Shown one piece after another: positions 17,408 through 26,388 of a stretch of DNA of 53,084 bases. Below the pieces are notes generated by a model that saw nothing but the letters and a program-made list of their open reading frames with translations, was not told the origin of the DNA and searched no databases. The stretch is from Thermodesulfovibrionales bacterium (GTDB lineage Bacteria; Nitrospirota; Thermodesulfovibrionia; Thermodesulfovibrionales; Dissulfurispiraceae): the NCBI GenBank assembly GCA_030017995.1, contig JASEGS010000009.1:1-53084 (forward strand), written 5' to 3'. Position numbers and translations under genes: made by a program. Numbering within the stretch: position 1 is the first letter of the stretch; each line of letters starts with the position of its first letter.

Positions 17408-18121
17408 CTACTTAATATCTACTTTTCTATTTCTTGATTCATACATCCTTTTATCTGAGGTATCGATTAACTTTTCAATAGTATACCCATCTTCTGGATA
17501 ATGCGCACAGCCTATACTTAGGGAGATTTCAAAATTTTCATATTCTGCGGTTAGTTTAGACAATTTGTCCGTAATCGTCTGGGCCTCTGCAGATCCTGCC
17601 TCGGGCATCAGGACAACAAATTCATCCCCTCCCCATCTCCCCAGAATGTCATATTTCCTTATATTCTCCTTTATAATAGCAGCAGCCTTCGCAAGAACTT
17701 TGTCTCCTGCGGAATGCCCATACTTATCATTGATCTGCTTAAAATTATTAAGGTCAATAAATAATAGATTAAACTTCTTTTTTATTCTTTCCCCCTTTTT
17801 TATCTCGTAATTTATATGATCGCTGATAGCAGCCCTTGTCAGGCAACCTGTCAGGGCATCCTTAAGACTGACCATCCTCCTGAAATGCTTTATAGTCAGG
17901 ACATTCATCAAAAGCGTGTAGCTCAGGGTTATATAACCAGCGTATGTAAAAATATATTTCAGGTAATTGGGACTGATAAATTTGGATGCAGCAATAAGAA
18001 GGAATCCTGTTGAGTAAAGGCCTGAAACAGTCCTGACCCATGAATCGCGGGAAAGGAAGATAAGAAACCAGAAGATAAATGCAATAAGGCAGATGAAAAA
18101 AATCTCAAAAATTCCCAGCAT
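17408..18121 (-). CDS. Membrane-bound diguanylate cyclase (GGDEF)
   Basis: This 237-residue protein makes cyclic di-GMP from two GTP. About three transmembrane helices fill residues 1-75, with no recognisable periplasmic sensor domain. The GGDEF domain follows, with an intact active motif GGDEF in LGRWGGDEFVVLM and the nucleotide-binding FNLLFIDLNNFKQINDKYGH. An inhibitory-site motif RKYD lies exactly five residues before GGDEF, so product feedback is expected. No EAL domain is present. It is convergent with icd and precedes no other minus-strand gene closely. What signal it senses is unknown. Confidence 0.92.
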   Translation of the reverse strand: MLGIFEIFFICLIAFIFWFLIFLSRDSWVRTVSGLYSTGFLLIAASKFISPNYLKYIFTYAGYITLSYTLLMNVLTIKHFRRMVSLKDALTGCLTRAAISDHINYEIKKGERIKKKFNLLFIDLNNFKQINDKYGHSAGDKVLAKAAAIIKENIRKYDILGRWGGDEFVVLMPEAGSAEAQTITDKLSKLTAEYENFEISLSIGCAHYPEDGYTIEKLIDTSDKRMYESRNRKVDIK

Positions 18122-18227
18122 CTGTATTCCTTTAGATTGATATTATCTAACCAAAAATCATCATATCATACGCTTATAGAGATTTGCAATTTGTGCAGTT
18201 TGAGGCGCAGAAACAGACATTACGCCT

Positions 18228-18473
18228 TTATTCTTCATTCTCCTGAAGTTTCTTCAGCAGGTCTTTTTTCTTGATACGGGCATGAAGTGTTGAGCCGTCT
18301 TTAAACTCAAATACAGGTATATCAAACCTGTAAAGCTCATAAAGATCTTCCTCTGTTGTAATATCTATCTTTTTTAGTTTTATGTCGTATTTATCACTCA
18401 AACCATTCAACATCTCTTGTGCTGTGTCACAAAGCCAGCATCCGTGTTTGTAATAAAATGTCAATTTGACCAT
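18228..18473 (-). CDS. Glutaredoxin-like protein (DUF836 type)
   Basis: This is a small 81-residue thioredoxin-fold protein. The redox motif C-W-L-C (residues 12-15) follows the first strand, as in glutaredoxins. The cis-proline lies in RFDIPVFEF (about residue 54). The size and the pattern FYYKHGCWLCD fit the glutaredoxin-like DUF836 family, whose partners are mostly unknown. It is divergent from the SspB-like gene across a 55-base spacer holding a perfect 9-bp inverted repeat. A role in thiol redox control is inferred from the fold. Confidence 0.82.
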   Translation of the reverse strand: MVKLTFYYKHGCWLCDTAQEMLNGLSDKYDIKLKKIDITTEEDLYELYRFDIPVFEFKDGSTLHARIKKKDLLKKLQENEE

Positions 18474-18487
18474 TGTTTCTCCTTCTT

Positions 18488-18518
18488 CTAATAAAAATAT
18501 ATGATATACTTTTATTAG
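18488..18518. promoter_or_regulatory. Inverted repeat in a divergent promoter region
   Basis: CTAATAAAA (18488-18496) and TTTTATTAG (18510-18518) are a perfect 9-bp inverted repeat around a 13-base AT-rich spacer. It sits in the gap between the glutaredoxin-like and SspB-like genes, where a shared operator or overlapping -10 boxes would lie. Confidence 0.4.
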
Positions 18519-18543
18519 TTCAATTTATTTGTCAAGGGATAAA

Positions 18544-18972
18544 ATGAATCCGGGACTTAATGAACTTAAAAGGCATATATTCTTTGAATTAATGAACCTT
18601 GTAGGGCGGGTATTTGTTCTCGTCAGATATTCTGATAACGTAATACTTGGGAATAGGGGATTTGCGCAGGAAGAAAAAGACAACGGTATCATCCTTGTAT
18701 TTAATTCAAAAATGAACTTTTTATGGGATGATTATGGGATCACGGCTACTCTTGTTTTCGGCACTTCACCTCAGAAGTGCTTTGTCCCGGCTGATGAGAT
18801 AATGGCAGTGTATTGTCCTGAACTTAATGCCCAGTTTGTTACAGCTCCGCAAACTGCTGTAAGCGGACAGAAGGAAACAGAAGGGGCAATGCCTAAAAAG
18901 GAAGGGGAATCTGCTAAAACAAAGAAGTCTCAAAATGTTATAGAGGTCGACTTTACAAAAAGAAAAAAATAA
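18544..18972 (+). CDS. SspB-like protein (possible ClpXP adaptor)
   Basis: The protein has 142 residues from the ATG at 18544, chosen because AAGGGA lies three bases before it; an upstream TTG at 18529 is also in frame. The middle part resembles the SspB fold: IILVFNSKMNFLWDD, then FGTSPQKCFVPADEIMAVY, matching the SspB pattern of a strand with FGG followed by VP...V.AIYA. SspB brings ssrA-tagged proteins to ClpXP. A low-complexity linker (about residues 103-130) leads to a short conserved-looking tail NVIEVDFTKRKK, where SspB keeps its ClpX-docking peptide. Assignment rests on this partial resemblance and is moderate. Confidence 0.6.
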   Translation: MNPGLNELKRHIFFELMNLVGRVFVLVRYSDNVILGNRGFAQEEKDNGIILVFNSKMNFLWDDYGITATLVFGTSPQKCFVPADEIMAVYCPELNAQFVTAPQTAVSGQKETEGAMPKKEGESAKTKKSQNVIEVDFTKRKK

Positions 18973-18984
18973 TCAGGAACAAAT

Positions 18985-19320
18985 ATGGATAGAGAAAAAC
19001 TCACTCACGATCTGATAGTTGAACAGATAAGACATAAACTCGCAAGAGAATATAAAGAAATAAAATTAAATCCTTCGGGCGACCCTGACCTCATCCTTGC
19101 CAATCACGGGCTTACTCTTGGAATGGTTGAGGTCTAAACAGAAAGGAGCATCACACCTGAAAAGGCAGAGGCATGGAAGGAAATGTCCCGATCAGGGTCA
19201 AAACTGATTCTGATAATACCGAAAACTGCAACGGCAAAGGCAACAGAACTATTATGGCAAAAAGGGATTGCTGACAGGGTAAGTATTGGCAGCTATGAGA
19301 TAGTAGTCAGCATGCCGTGA
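18985..19320 (+). pseudogene. Small conserved-looking gene interrupted by an in-frame TAA
   Basis: Reading from the ATG at 18985 (AGGAAC upstream) gives 50 codons, ending ...GLTLGMVEV, then TAA at 19135-19137. The same frame continues for another 60 codons (TERSITPEKAEAWKEM...) and stops at TGA 19318-19320, close to phoU. The downstream half has the composition of a real protein: helix-rich, then SKLILIIPKTATAKATELLW and SYEIVVSMP. A single CAA-to-TAA change would explain it. It could be a pseudogene, a sequence error, or two short proteins. I do not recognise the family; the DPDLILANHG stretch loosely recalls nuclease-fold proteins. It follows the SspB-like gene by 12 bases. Confidence 0.65.
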
Positions 19321-19335
19321 GTTTACTTCTTTTTT

Positions 19336-19995
19336 TTACCTTTCTGGCAGCGCCAGGTGTCTTATAATCCTGCCTTCCACGAGATAGACCACCATCTCTG
19401 CGATATTTGTAGCATGGTCTGCTATGCGCTCCAGATACTGGGCTACAAAACTTATCTTCATTGCCCTTGAGGCCGTGGTTGGATCCTGAATCATAAAAAA
19501 TAGCAACTCGTTTAAAACTGCGTGCTTCAGATCATCCACTTCATCGTCCCTCATTATCACATCCATTGCCAGTTTCTTATCTCTCGTCACAAAGGCGTCG
19601 AGGGCATCTCTTATCATGCCCTGTGCAATCCTGCACATCTTTGGTATGTCTATATACGGCTTGAGAATAGGTTCCTGATTAAGCTCCAGAGCCCTGTCGC
19701 AGATATTCTCCGCGAGGTCTCCCATCCTTTCCATGTCAGTGGTTATCTTCATGGCTGTAGTTATGAACCGCAAATCGCTTGCCTTCGGCTGTCTTAATGC
19801 AATTAGTCTGATGGAATCCTCATCTATCTCCACATCAAGGGCATTGATCTGGTGGTCTTTTTCGATGACTCTTTTTGCGAGTTCGCTGTCCCGCTCCACC
19901 AAAGACCTGATAGAATCTCTGACAGCATTTTCGACCATTGCCCCCATCCTGAGTATCTTTTCTTTAAGCTGTGATAGCTCCTCATCGAATATCAT
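19336..19995 (-). CDS. phoU: Phosphate-signalling protein PhoU
   Basis: PhoU links the Pst transporter to the PhoR kinase and turns the phosphate response off when phosphate is plentiful. The 219 residues form two three-helix repeats. The metal-binding motifs E-x3-D-x3 are visible in MERMGDLAENI (first repeat, about residues 90-100) and LERIADHATNIAE (second repeat). It is the last gene of the phoB-phoR-pst operon and its start overlaps the pstB stop by one base. Length and motifs match well-studied members, so confidence is high. Confidence 0.96.
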   Translation of the reverse strand: MIFDEELSQLKEKILRMGAMVENAVRDSIRSLVERDSELAKRVIEKDHQINALDVEIDEDSIRLIALRQPKASDLRFITTAMKITTDMERMGDLAENICDRALELNQEPILKPYIDIPKMCRIAQGMIRDALDAFVTRDKKLAMDVIMRDDEVDDLKHAVLNELLFFMIQDPTTASRAMKISFVAQYLERIADHATNIAEMVVYLVEGRIIRHLALPER

Positions 19996-20765
19996 TATCC
20001 GAACCTCCCTGTAATATAATCTTCGGTGAGCTTCTCTGAAGGTGTTGTAAAGATTTTATCTGTTTTGTCAAATTCTATCAATTCGCCGAGCATCATGAAT
20101 GCCGTAAAATTAGAGATCCTCGCTGCCTGCTGCATATTGTGAGTAACTATGAGTATTGTCAATGTATTTTTCAGTTCGATAATAAGCTCCTCAATTTTTG
20201 AAGTTGCAATAGGATCGAGGGCAGAGGTCGGCTCGTCAAAAAGCAGCATTTCAGGGTCTGTAGCAAGCGCCCTCGCAATGCAGAGTCTCTGCTGCTGCCC
20301 TCCTGATAGATCGAATGCCAGCATATCGAGTCTGTCTTTGACCTCGTCCCATAAGGCAGCGCCTTTAAGGGATTTCTCCACCTTTTCGTCGAGCACCTGT
20401 TTCTTGCTGACACCTCTCACCCTTAGTCCGTATGCTACATTTTCGTAAATGGATTTTGGGAATGGATTCGGTTTTTGAAAGACCATGCTTATGCGCATCC
20501 TGACTTCAATAGGGTCTATCTCTGGAGATATGATATTTATATTGTCCGGATGCAAGATTATCTCGCCCTCGTATTTGTTGTGGGGATAGAGGTCATGCAT
20601 TCTGTTAAAGCATCTCAGGTATGTTGTTTTACCGCATCCTGAAGGTCCGATCAGAGCAGTAACTTTTTTCTCAGCTATCTGAAGATTGACATTTTTAAGC
20701 GCATAAACGCTGCCGTAATAAAAATTCAGATTTTTCGATTCAGCCTTTAAGTTGCTTTCTACCAT
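19995..20765 (-). CDS. pstB: Phosphate ABC transporter ATPase
   Basis: PstB powers high-affinity phosphate import. The 256 residues carry Walker [14 protein letters not shown] (about residues 39-51), the Q-loop [19 protein letters not shown] that is specific to PstB, the ABC signature [15 protein letters not shown] and Walker [12 protein letters not shown]. The C-terminus [10 protein letters not shown] is typical. The start overlaps the pstA stop by seven bases, so translation is probably coupled. It works with PstA and PstC as the membrane complex and PstS as the binding protein. Confidence 0.97.
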   Translation of the reverse strand: MVESNLKAESKNLNFYYGSVYALKNVNLQIAEKKVTALIGPSGCGKTTYLRCFNRMHDLYPHNKYEGEIILHPDNINIISPEIDPIEVRMRISMVFQKPNPFPKSIYENVAYGLRVRGVSKKQVLDEKVEKSLKGAALWDEVKDRLDMLAFDLSGGQQQRLCIARALATDPEMLLFDEPTSALDPIATSKIEELIIELKNTLTILIVTHNMQQAARISNFTAFMMLGELIEFDKTDKIFTTPSEKLTEDYITGRFG

Positions 20766-21688
20766 TTTATCCTCTTCCTGAATTTGTATCTAATATAAAT
20801 CGCAAAGGCATTCATAAGCAATGTCATTACGAGAAGTACAATGCCTGCGGCTGCGGCATTTACATGAAACTGCGGCTGAGGCCTCGACACCCAGTTGAAC
20901 ATCTGTATCGGCATGACCGTGAATGGGTCTAACAGCCATTTAAATGAGATGAAGGGAAATTCTGATGTAAAAGGAGATGTAGGAAGAAATGCTATGAATG
21001 TCAGAGCGCCTACTGTGATTATCGGAGCGGTCTCGCCTATGGCCCTCGAAAGTCCGATTATTATGCCTGTAAGTATTCCGCCGGTGGAATATGGAATAAT
21101 ATGGTGCTGGACAGTCTGCCACTTTGTAGCGCCCAGTGCATAGGAGGCTTCTCTTATTGAATTCGGAATCGCTTTTATGGCCTCACGTGTAGCCATTATC
21201 ACCATCGGGAGTATCAGGAGCGCAAGCGTAAGGCCTGCGGTGAGGATACTTTCACCGAATTTGAAGAAATAAACAAAAAGTCCGAGAGCAAGAAGGCCGT
21301 AAACTATGGAAGGCACTCCGGCAAGGTTTGCTATATTGATTTCGATGATGTCGGTTATTATATTTTTTTTCGCATACTCTTCAAGATATATACCTGCCGC
21401 GACTCCGAGAGGGATTGCAGCGAGGGCTGTCACAAAAAGTACCAGAAAGCTTCCGACCCACGCTGAGAGTATGCCCGCCTCATTGGGAAATCTCGAAGGA
21501 AATGATGTAAAAAATTTATAGCTCAATCTGGATGCGCCGTCTGTGAAGAGGTCTATCATTAAAGTAAAAAGAAGCAAAAGGCCTACGAGGGTGGATAAAA
21601 GTCCGGCTATCCAGAAGATGTGATCCCTGAGCCTGTTGAAAGCAATCCGTTTTCTGATTTCCGTAATTTGTGTTCCGTCTTCTGTCAT
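20759..21688 (-). CDS. pstA: Phosphate ABC transporter permease PstA
   Basis: This 309-residue inner-membrane subunit has six transmembrane helices. The EAA loop lies at [20 protein letters not shown] (about residues 178-197). [17 protein letters not shown]-type sequence ([13 protein letters not shown]) is a PstA hallmark, with the conserved R and E implicated in phosphate passage. It ends in a basic tail ([12 protein letters not shown]). It lies six bases after pstC and overlaps pstB by seven. Confidence 0.96.
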   Translation of the reverse strand: MTEDGTQITEIRKRIAFNRLRDHIFWIAGLLSTLVGLLLLFTLMIDLFTDGASRLSYKFFTSFPSRFPNEAGILSAWVGSFLVLFVTALAAIPLGVAAGIYLEEYAKKNIITDIIEINIANLAGVPSIVYGLLALGLFVYFFKFGESILTAGLTLALLILPMVIMATREAIKAIPNSIREASYALGATKWQTVQHHIIPYSTGGILTGIIIGLSRAIGETAPIITVGALTFIAFLPTSPFTSEFPFISFKWLLDPFTVMPIQMFNWVSRPQPQFHVNAAAAGIVLLVMTLLMNAFAIYIRYKFRKRIKW

Positions 21689-21694
21689 CTATTT

Positions 21695-22585
21695 TTAATA
21701 CGCTTCTCTGAATCTTTTTCTCAACCAGAATCCGATTATATTGAATGCGAGCGTCATCAAAAACAATGTTATTCCTGCTGCAAATATCGTTTTATATTCG
21801 ACTGTGCCGTGAGGCACATCTCCGAGGCTTACCTGAACAATATACGCAGTAAGTGTCTCAACAGGCTCAAGCGGATTCACGGTAAAATTGGGCTGCATGC
21901 CTGCTGCTATTGCAACAACCATTGTCTCTCCGATCGCCCTCGATATGCCAATTATGAACGCCGCTGCTATTCCTGAAAACGCAGAAGGGATTATGACTTT
22001 AAAGGCTGTCTGAAACTTTGTGGCTCCTGTAGCATACGAGCCTTCTCTGATATGCATCGGAACAGCCCTCATCGCATCTTCGCTTACAGAACTCACATAA
22101 GGGATTATCATAATCCCCATTATGATTCCGGGACTCAGGGCATTGAAGCCAGAAAGATCAGGGATAAACTTTTGAAGAAGAGGGGTCAGAAATAAAAGTG
22201 CAAAATAGCCGTAAACGACTGTAGGGACCGCAGCCAGAAGCTCTAAAACCGGCTTTATCGTCTCTCTGAATTTACGCGGCGCATATTCGCTCATATATAT
22301 AGCAACCATCAGTCCGAGCGGCAGCGCGACTATTAGCGCTATGGAGGTAGTCAGAAGAGTACCCATGACGAGCGGAAGTATGCCAAATTTGGGATCAGAA
22401 AAGAGCGGAGTCCACTGCCTTTCTGTTAGAAATTCTTTGAAAGAGACAACTTTAAAAAAACCATAAGACTCATATAGAAGTATGACAACAATGCTGATGG
22501 TAATAAGCACAGACGAAAGGGCGCTTAGAAACAGAATGGTTTCTATCGCTCCTTCTTTTAGTTTCTTTTTTATATGAATTCTCAT
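21695..22585 (-). CDS. pstC: Phosphate ABC transporter permease PstC
   Basis: This 296-residue permease pairs with PstA. It has six transmembrane helices, the EAA loop IREGSYATGATKFQTAFKVI (about residues 180-199), and GISRAIGETMVVAIAAG, the PstC/PstA hallmark. The start codon is preceded by a 125-base gap holding a hairpin at the end of pstS and then five tandem 11-bp Pho-box-like repeats. So pstC-pstA-pstB-phoU probably has its own phosphate-controlled promoter as well as read-through from pstS. Confidence 0.96.
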   Translation of the reverse strand: MRIHIKKKLKEGAIETILFLSALSSVLITISIVVILLYESYGFFKVVSFKEFLTERQWTPLFSDPKFGILPLVMGTLLTTSIALIVALPLGLMVAIYMSEYAPRKFRETIKPVLELLAAVPTVVYGYFALLFLTPLLQKFIPDLSGFNALSPGIIMGIMIIPYVSSVSEDAMRAVPMHIREGSYATGATKFQTAFKVIIPSAFSGIAAAFIIGISRAIGETMVVAIAAGMQPNFTVNPLEPVETLTAYIVQVSLGDVPHGTVEYKTIFAAGITLFLMTLAFNIIGFWLRKRFREAY

Positions 22586-22614
22586 GGTTGTTGCGAACGA
22601 AATATTATTACAGA

Positions 22615-22669
22615 TTTTTGTTACAGAAATGTTAAAGAAATATTACAAAAATATTACAAAAATATTACA
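22615..22669 (-). promoter_or_regulatory. Tandem 11-bp Pho-box-like repeats upstream of pstC
   Basis: On the minus strand five contiguous 11-mers run TGTAATATTTT, TGTAATATTTT, TGTAATATTTC, TTTAACATTTC, TGTAACAAAAA. The fixed 11-base period with a TGTAAYA core is the layout of PhoB or PhoP binding boxes. It precedes pstC, whose product and partner genes belong to the Pho regulon. Binding by the neighbouring PhoB is inferred. Confidence 0.65.
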
Positions 22670-22677
22670 TATCAAAG

Positions 22678-22698
22678 GAGGGCGTCTCATACGCCCTC
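22678..22698 (-). terminator. Hairpin after pstS
   Basis: GAGGGCGT (22678-22685) pairs perfectly with ACGCCCTC (22691-22698) over a five-base loop, 12 bases beyond the pstS stop. The T-run on the minus strand is short, so partial termination or mRNA 3'-end protection is likely. That would give more PstS than the membrane subunits. Confidence 0.65.
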
Positions 22699-22710
22699 TT
22701 TATTTGTGAG

Positions 22711-23718
22711 TTACTTTTTCTCTTCGAGCTTGAGCAGTTCTTCTATTTTCATTCCGATTTTCTCTTCGCCGCCGAACATGCTGCCTGTCTTCATCTTTCC
22801 AAATCTCTCTTCCGTTAGCTTATAAGCCTTTGCAGGAAGCGGAACATACTTTACCTGCTTAGTGAGCATTGCCGCATTTTTCAGGTAATAGTCCACGAAC
22901 TTTTTAACCTCCGGCTTTGAGGCTGCAGCCTTTTTGTTCACATATATAAACAATGGCCTTGAAAGCGGCGCATATGTGCCGTCCATTACGGTCTGGAGCG
23001 AGGGGGTGATTTCTTTGTTTGTCGCTGGATTTACTATCGGCACGACTTTCAGTTTGTCTTTATTCTCTTCATAATACGCAAGTCCGAAATAACCAGTTGC
23101 GCCTTTGTCTCCTGCTATTCCCTGAACGAGCACATTGTCATCCTCGCTCGCAGTAAAGTCTCCTCTCGATGCCTTTGACTTGCCGTTGATAGCCTCTGTG
23201 AAATAATCGAATGTTCCCGAGTCTGCCCCCGGCCCGTAGAGTTTGAGCGGAACATCCGGCCATTCAGGTCTTATCTGGTTCCATCTTGTGACCTTGCCCT
23301 GAGCCGCAGGCTCCCACATCTTTTTGAGGTCTGCAACAGTCAAAGATTTTACCCATGCATTTTTAGGATTCACCATTACAGCGAGGCCGTCATAAGCAAC
23401 AGGAAGCTCTATATATTCAATTCCCTTCTCCTTGCATGCGTCCATCTCTTTTTTGAGTATGGGCCTCGATGCATCGGATATGTCTATCTCACCTCTGCAG
23501 AATTTCTTGAATCCACCGCCCGTTCCTGAAATACCGACCGTTACCTTCACAGAGCCTTTCTTTGCTTTCTGGAATTCCTCGGCAACTGCTTCTGTAATAG
23601 GATAGACAGTGCTCGAGCCGTCAATCTTGATGAGCTTCTGTTCAGCCGTTGCAGGCAGAGAGAAGCTCATCGCCAAAACCGTAACCATGCAAGCAAACAA
23701 AACAATTTTTCTGAACAT
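22711..23718 (-). CDS. pstS: Periplasmic phosphate-binding protein PstS
   Basis: PstS captures phosphate for PstCAB. The 335 residues begin with a signal peptide ending near SLPATA-EQ (about residue 25). The mature protein opens with [14 protein letters not shown], the conserved phosphate-binding first loop, followed by [22 protein letters not shown] and [12 protein letters not shown], which supply further ligands. It is preceded by a strong ribosome site (AGGAGGAG) and by four tandem 11-bp Pho-box-like repeats that overlap the end of phoR. A hairpin follows the gene. Confidence 0.96.
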   Translation of the reverse strand: MFRKIVLFACMVTVLAMSFSLPATAEQKLIKIDGSSTVYPITEAVAEEFQKAKKGSVKVTVGISGTGGGFKKFCRGEIDISDASRPILKKEMDACKEKGIEYIELPVAYDGLAVMVNPKNAWVKSLTVADLKKMWEPAAQGKVTRWNQIRPEWPDVPLKLYGPGADSGTFDYFTEAINGKSKASRGDFTASEDDNVLVQGIAGDKGATGYFGLAYYEENKDKLKVVPIVNPATNKEITPSLQTVMDGTYAPLSRPLFIYVNKKAAASKPEVKKFVDYYLKNAAMLTKQVKYVPLPAKAYKLTEERFGKMKTGSMFGGEEKIGMKIEELLKLEEKK

Positions 23719-23758
23719 CTTTTTTCTCCTCCTGTTTTTTTATTTGAGTATACAAGAC

Positions 23759-23802
23759 GGCAGATTAAGTGAATATTAAAGGAATATTAAAATTATGTTA
23801 CA
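23759..23802 (-). promoter_or_regulatory. Tandem 11-bp Pho-box-like repeats upstream of pstS
   Basis: On the minus strand four contiguous 11-mers run TGTAACATAAT, TTTAATATTCC, TTTAATATTCA, CTTAATCTGCC. They have the same 11-base period and TTAAYAT-like core as the set before pstC. They overlap the phoR stop codon and lie 41-84 bases before the pstS ATG. Confidence 0.65.
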
Positions 23803-25541
23803 TCTATTATATTAACCCTTGTTCCTTTGCCCGGCTCGCTGTCTATCCTTATATCCCATCCATGAGCCTTTACAAGGTGTTTGACTATTGCAAGCCCCAA
23901 CCCGGTTCCTCCCATCTCTCTTGAACGGGCGCTGTCAACCCGGTAAAACCTTTCTCCGAGTCTTGACAGATGGCGCTCGGACACTCCGATACCCGTGTCC
24001 TCAACATAAAGGATATTAAATCCCCCGGCTTTCTCAATACCCACTATAACCCCGCCTGTTTCGGTGAACTTTATGGCATTGTCCACAAGGTTCAGGAGTA
24101 TCTGGATAAGCCGGTCTTTGTCGGCGTAAATCTCCGGAATTTCGACAGGCAAGGATTTCCTCAAATATAGTCCTTTTGCACGCGCCTTTTCTCTGATGGT
24201 AGTAAAAACTCCGTCAATCACATCATTAATATCAACAGATTTTTTTTCTATCTTTATATCTCCCAGTTCTATTCTTGAAAGGGTAAGAAGGTCATTTACA
24301 AGGGAGTTTAAACGCTCACTCTGATTTTTAATCGTCTGGAGAAATTTATAGGCATTTTCTCTGTCATCGATTGCCCCATCAAGCAATGTCTCTGCAAAAC
24401 CCTTTATTGCGGTAATCGGGGTTCTTATCTCATGGGAGACATTGGCAACAAAATCCTTCCTTATTTCTTCAAGCTGCTTTAGTCTGGTAATATCATGAAG
24501 TGTCAGTATTGCCCCTGACACTGTTTCCTTCACAGGGTAAGCATAAAATGGGATGGCGATAGCCATAAAATAAGCCTCTTTTGGATGCATAATCTCAATC
24601 TCGTGAGACGCAGTTTCCTCGTTCTTTATAGCTTTATTGACAATATCCGCCAGTTCTGCATTCCGTAAAGTCTCTGTTAGTGTCATGCCCTCAATATTCG
24701 CTCCGATATTAAAAAGCCTTCTGACCGCATCATTGTAAAGCACGATCCTGCCTTTTATATCCAGCAGCATGACCCCATCGCTCATATTCCTGAGAATCGC
24801 CTCTATCTTATACCGTTCTTTTTCGCTCTGCTGGAGTCTTGTTTTGATTTCTTCTGCCATGAGGCTGATATTTCTGCCGAGTTCTCCAAGCTCGTTCTTC
24901 TCTTCCAGAAAAAATCGTCTGGCAAAATTACCTTTTGCAACCTCGTTTGAAAAGTCCGTGATCTCCTCAATAGATCTTGTAATCCTCTTTGCCTGTATAA
25001 GCCCCAGCAGTATGGCTAAAAATAACACTGCAAGAGAAGATGATATAATGGGCATTCTGATCTGAGATATCGAGCTTTTCACTTCATCGAGGGGCATCGA
25101 CAACCGCAGTATACCCTTATCATGCCCATTGCTGAATGTAATAGCGAGATAGAAAAAATCTTTTTGCAGGGTGTTGCTATGCCTGATGGAACTGCCCACA
25201 TTGTTTAAAAATGCCTCTTTGATTTCGGGCCTGTCACTATGATTTTCCATTTTCTCAGAAGGCTCATCAGAGTCTCCGAGGACACGGCCTGAAGGGTCGA
25301 TAATAGTTACTCTTGCGCCTGTCTTCTCTTTGTATCTCCTGCAGAAATCGTCAAGATTGCCCTTATACGACAAGGGTATCCGTTCAGCGATAAGATTGCC
25401 CTGTATCATGAGGCTTTCGGTGATTTTTTCGATATATCTGTGTTTTACAACTTTGGAGAGGTACAGTTCAAACGCAATAAAGAGAACAGGCATTATAATC
25501 AGATACGAGATGACTACTCTTTTTAATAGACCATGTCTCAT
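23793..25541 (-). CDS. phoR: Phosphate-regulon sensor kinase PhoR-type
   Basis: This 582-residue membrane histidine kinase has two transmembrane helices (about residues 9-29 and 165-185) flanking an extracytoplasmic domain of about 135 residues. HAMP, PAS (about residues 240-350), HisKA with NVSHEIRTP (H near residue 370) and a HATPase domain with NLVDNAIKF, DTGIGV and GGTGLGLAIVKHL follow. It phosphorylates PhoB when phosphate is scarce, under control of PhoU and Pst. The sensor domain makes it the long PhoR type found in many non-enteric bacteria, not the short E. coli form. It shares one base with phoB and its stop lies within the pstS Pho box. Confidence 0.9.
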   Translation of the reverse strand: MRHGLLKRVVISYLIIMPVLFIAFELYLSKVVKHRYIEKITESLMIQGNLIAERIPLSYKGNLDDFCRRYKEKTGARVTIIDPSGRVLGDSDEPSEKMENHSDRPEIKEAFLNNVGSSIRHSNTLQKDFFYLAITFSNGHDKGILRLSMPLDEVKSSISQIRMPIISSSLAVLFLAILLGLIQAKRITRSIEEITDFSNEVAKGNFARRFFLEEKNELGELGRNISLMAEEIKTRLQQSEKERYKIEAILRNMSDGVMLLDIKGRIVLYNDAVRRLFNIGANIEGMTLTETLRNAELADIVNKAIKNEETASHEIEIMHPKEAYFMAIAIPFYAYPVKETVSGAILTLHDITRLKQLEEIRKDFVANVSHEIRTPITAIKGFAETLLDGAIDDRENAYKFLQTIKNQSERLNSLVNDLLTLSRIELGDIKIEKKSVDINDVIDGVFTTIREKARAKGLYLRKSLPVEIPEIYADKDRLIQILLNLVDNAIKFTETGGVIVGIEKAGGFNILYVEDTGIGVSERHLSRLGERFYRVDSARSREMGGTGLGLAIVKHLVKAHGWDIRIDSEPGKGTRVNIIDVT

Positions 25542-26242
25542 TATTTTCCTGAAAAGAGATAGCCGATTCCCCGCATAGTCTTGATGTATTTTGGATTAAC
25601 AGGGTCTTCCTCTATTTGCATCCTGAGCCTCCGTATATGCACATCCACCGTTCTCGGTTCAACAAATGCCTCATCCCGCCATATGGCGTCAAGGAGTTGC
25701 TCCCTGTTGAAAATCTTGCCTTTTCTTTCAGCAAGATATAGGAGGAGTTTAAACTCTGTTGCACTGAGCTTTATTGCCCTTCTTTTAATTGTCACCTCGT
25801 ACCGCTCTTTGTCTATTCTAAGGTCGCCGATCTCCAATATCTTTTCTGCAGAAGGTTTTTCAGGCGGAGCTGTCACCGTTCTTCTCAGAACAGCCTTGAC
25901 CCTCGCAACAAGCTCCCTTGGACTGAAAGGCTTCGTTATATAATCATCAGCCCCAATCTCAAGGCCTAAGATTTTATCTACTTCTTCCCCTTTTGCAGTG
26001 AGCATTATGACTGGCATATGAGATGTAGCGGGATTATTTCTGATGATTTTGCACAAATCAAGGCCGTGAATGCCCGGCAGCATCAGGTCTAAAATGACGA
26101 GGTCGTATTTATTGTTCCTTATCTTTTTTAGAGCAGTCTCGCCATCATATGCAGAGTCAACAGAAAACCCCTCTTTTTTGAGATTGTATATTACAAGTTT
26201 TGCAATATCCGCCTCATCGTCTATGACTAGTATATTCTTCAT
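25541..26242 (-). CDS. phoB: Phosphate-regulon response regulator PhoB-type
   Basis: The protein has 233 residues from the ATG at 26242, whose product begins MKNILVIDDEADIAKL; an in-frame extension to 26344 lacks receiver homology. The receiver domain has the phospho-acceptor in YDLVILDLMLPGIHGL (about D52) and the conserved VIMLTAKGEE and YITKPFSPREL. An OmpR-type winged helix follows, with REQLLDAIWRDEAFVEPRTV and RRLRMQIEEDP. Context (phoR-pst-phoU downstream) identifies it as PhoB. It should bind the 11-bp repeats before pstS and pstC. The gene is divergent from DUF47-pit. Confidence 0.93.
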   Translation of the reverse strand: MKNILVIDDEADIAKLVIYNLKKEGFSVDSAYDGETALKKIRNNKYDLVILDLMLPGIHGLDLCKIIRNNPATSHMPVIMLTAKGEEVDKILGLEIGADDYITKPFSPRELVARVKAVLRRTVTAPPEKPSAEKILEIGDLRIDKERYEVTIKRRAIKLSATEFKLLLYLAERKGKIFNREQLLDAIWRDEAFVEPRTVDVHIRRLRMQIEEDPVNPKYIKTMRGIGYLFSGK

Positions 26243-26334
26243 GTATTCAATATTAGCATGCTTTAAAACAGGAAATAAACGGATTGCCCGGGCGATCGGA
26301 CGGTTCGGCATGCGATTCAGGCAAGCGATTCCGT

Positions 26335-26362
26335 TTGACATCATTCTTTCAATTAATATATG
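26335..26362 (+). promoter_or_regulatory. Promoter of the DUF47-pit pair
   Basis: A perfect -35 TTGACA (26335-26340) is followed after 16 bases by TATATG (26357-26362), or after 18 by TATGCT. It lies about 27 bases before the DUF47 ATG. No 11-bp Pho-box repeats are seen here, so expression may not depend on phosphate starvation. Confidence 0.55.
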
Positions 26363-26388
26363 CTACCCACGAAAAATAAAAATAGACT

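Noticed and set aside
26281-26334. GC-rich, partly palindromic stretch before DUF47
   Set aside because: TTGCCCGGGCGA is symmetrical, but no repeat or factor site could be argued beyond chance.
26243-26344. N-terminal extension of PhoB
   Set aside because: It covers the divergent promoter region and has no receiver-domain similarity.
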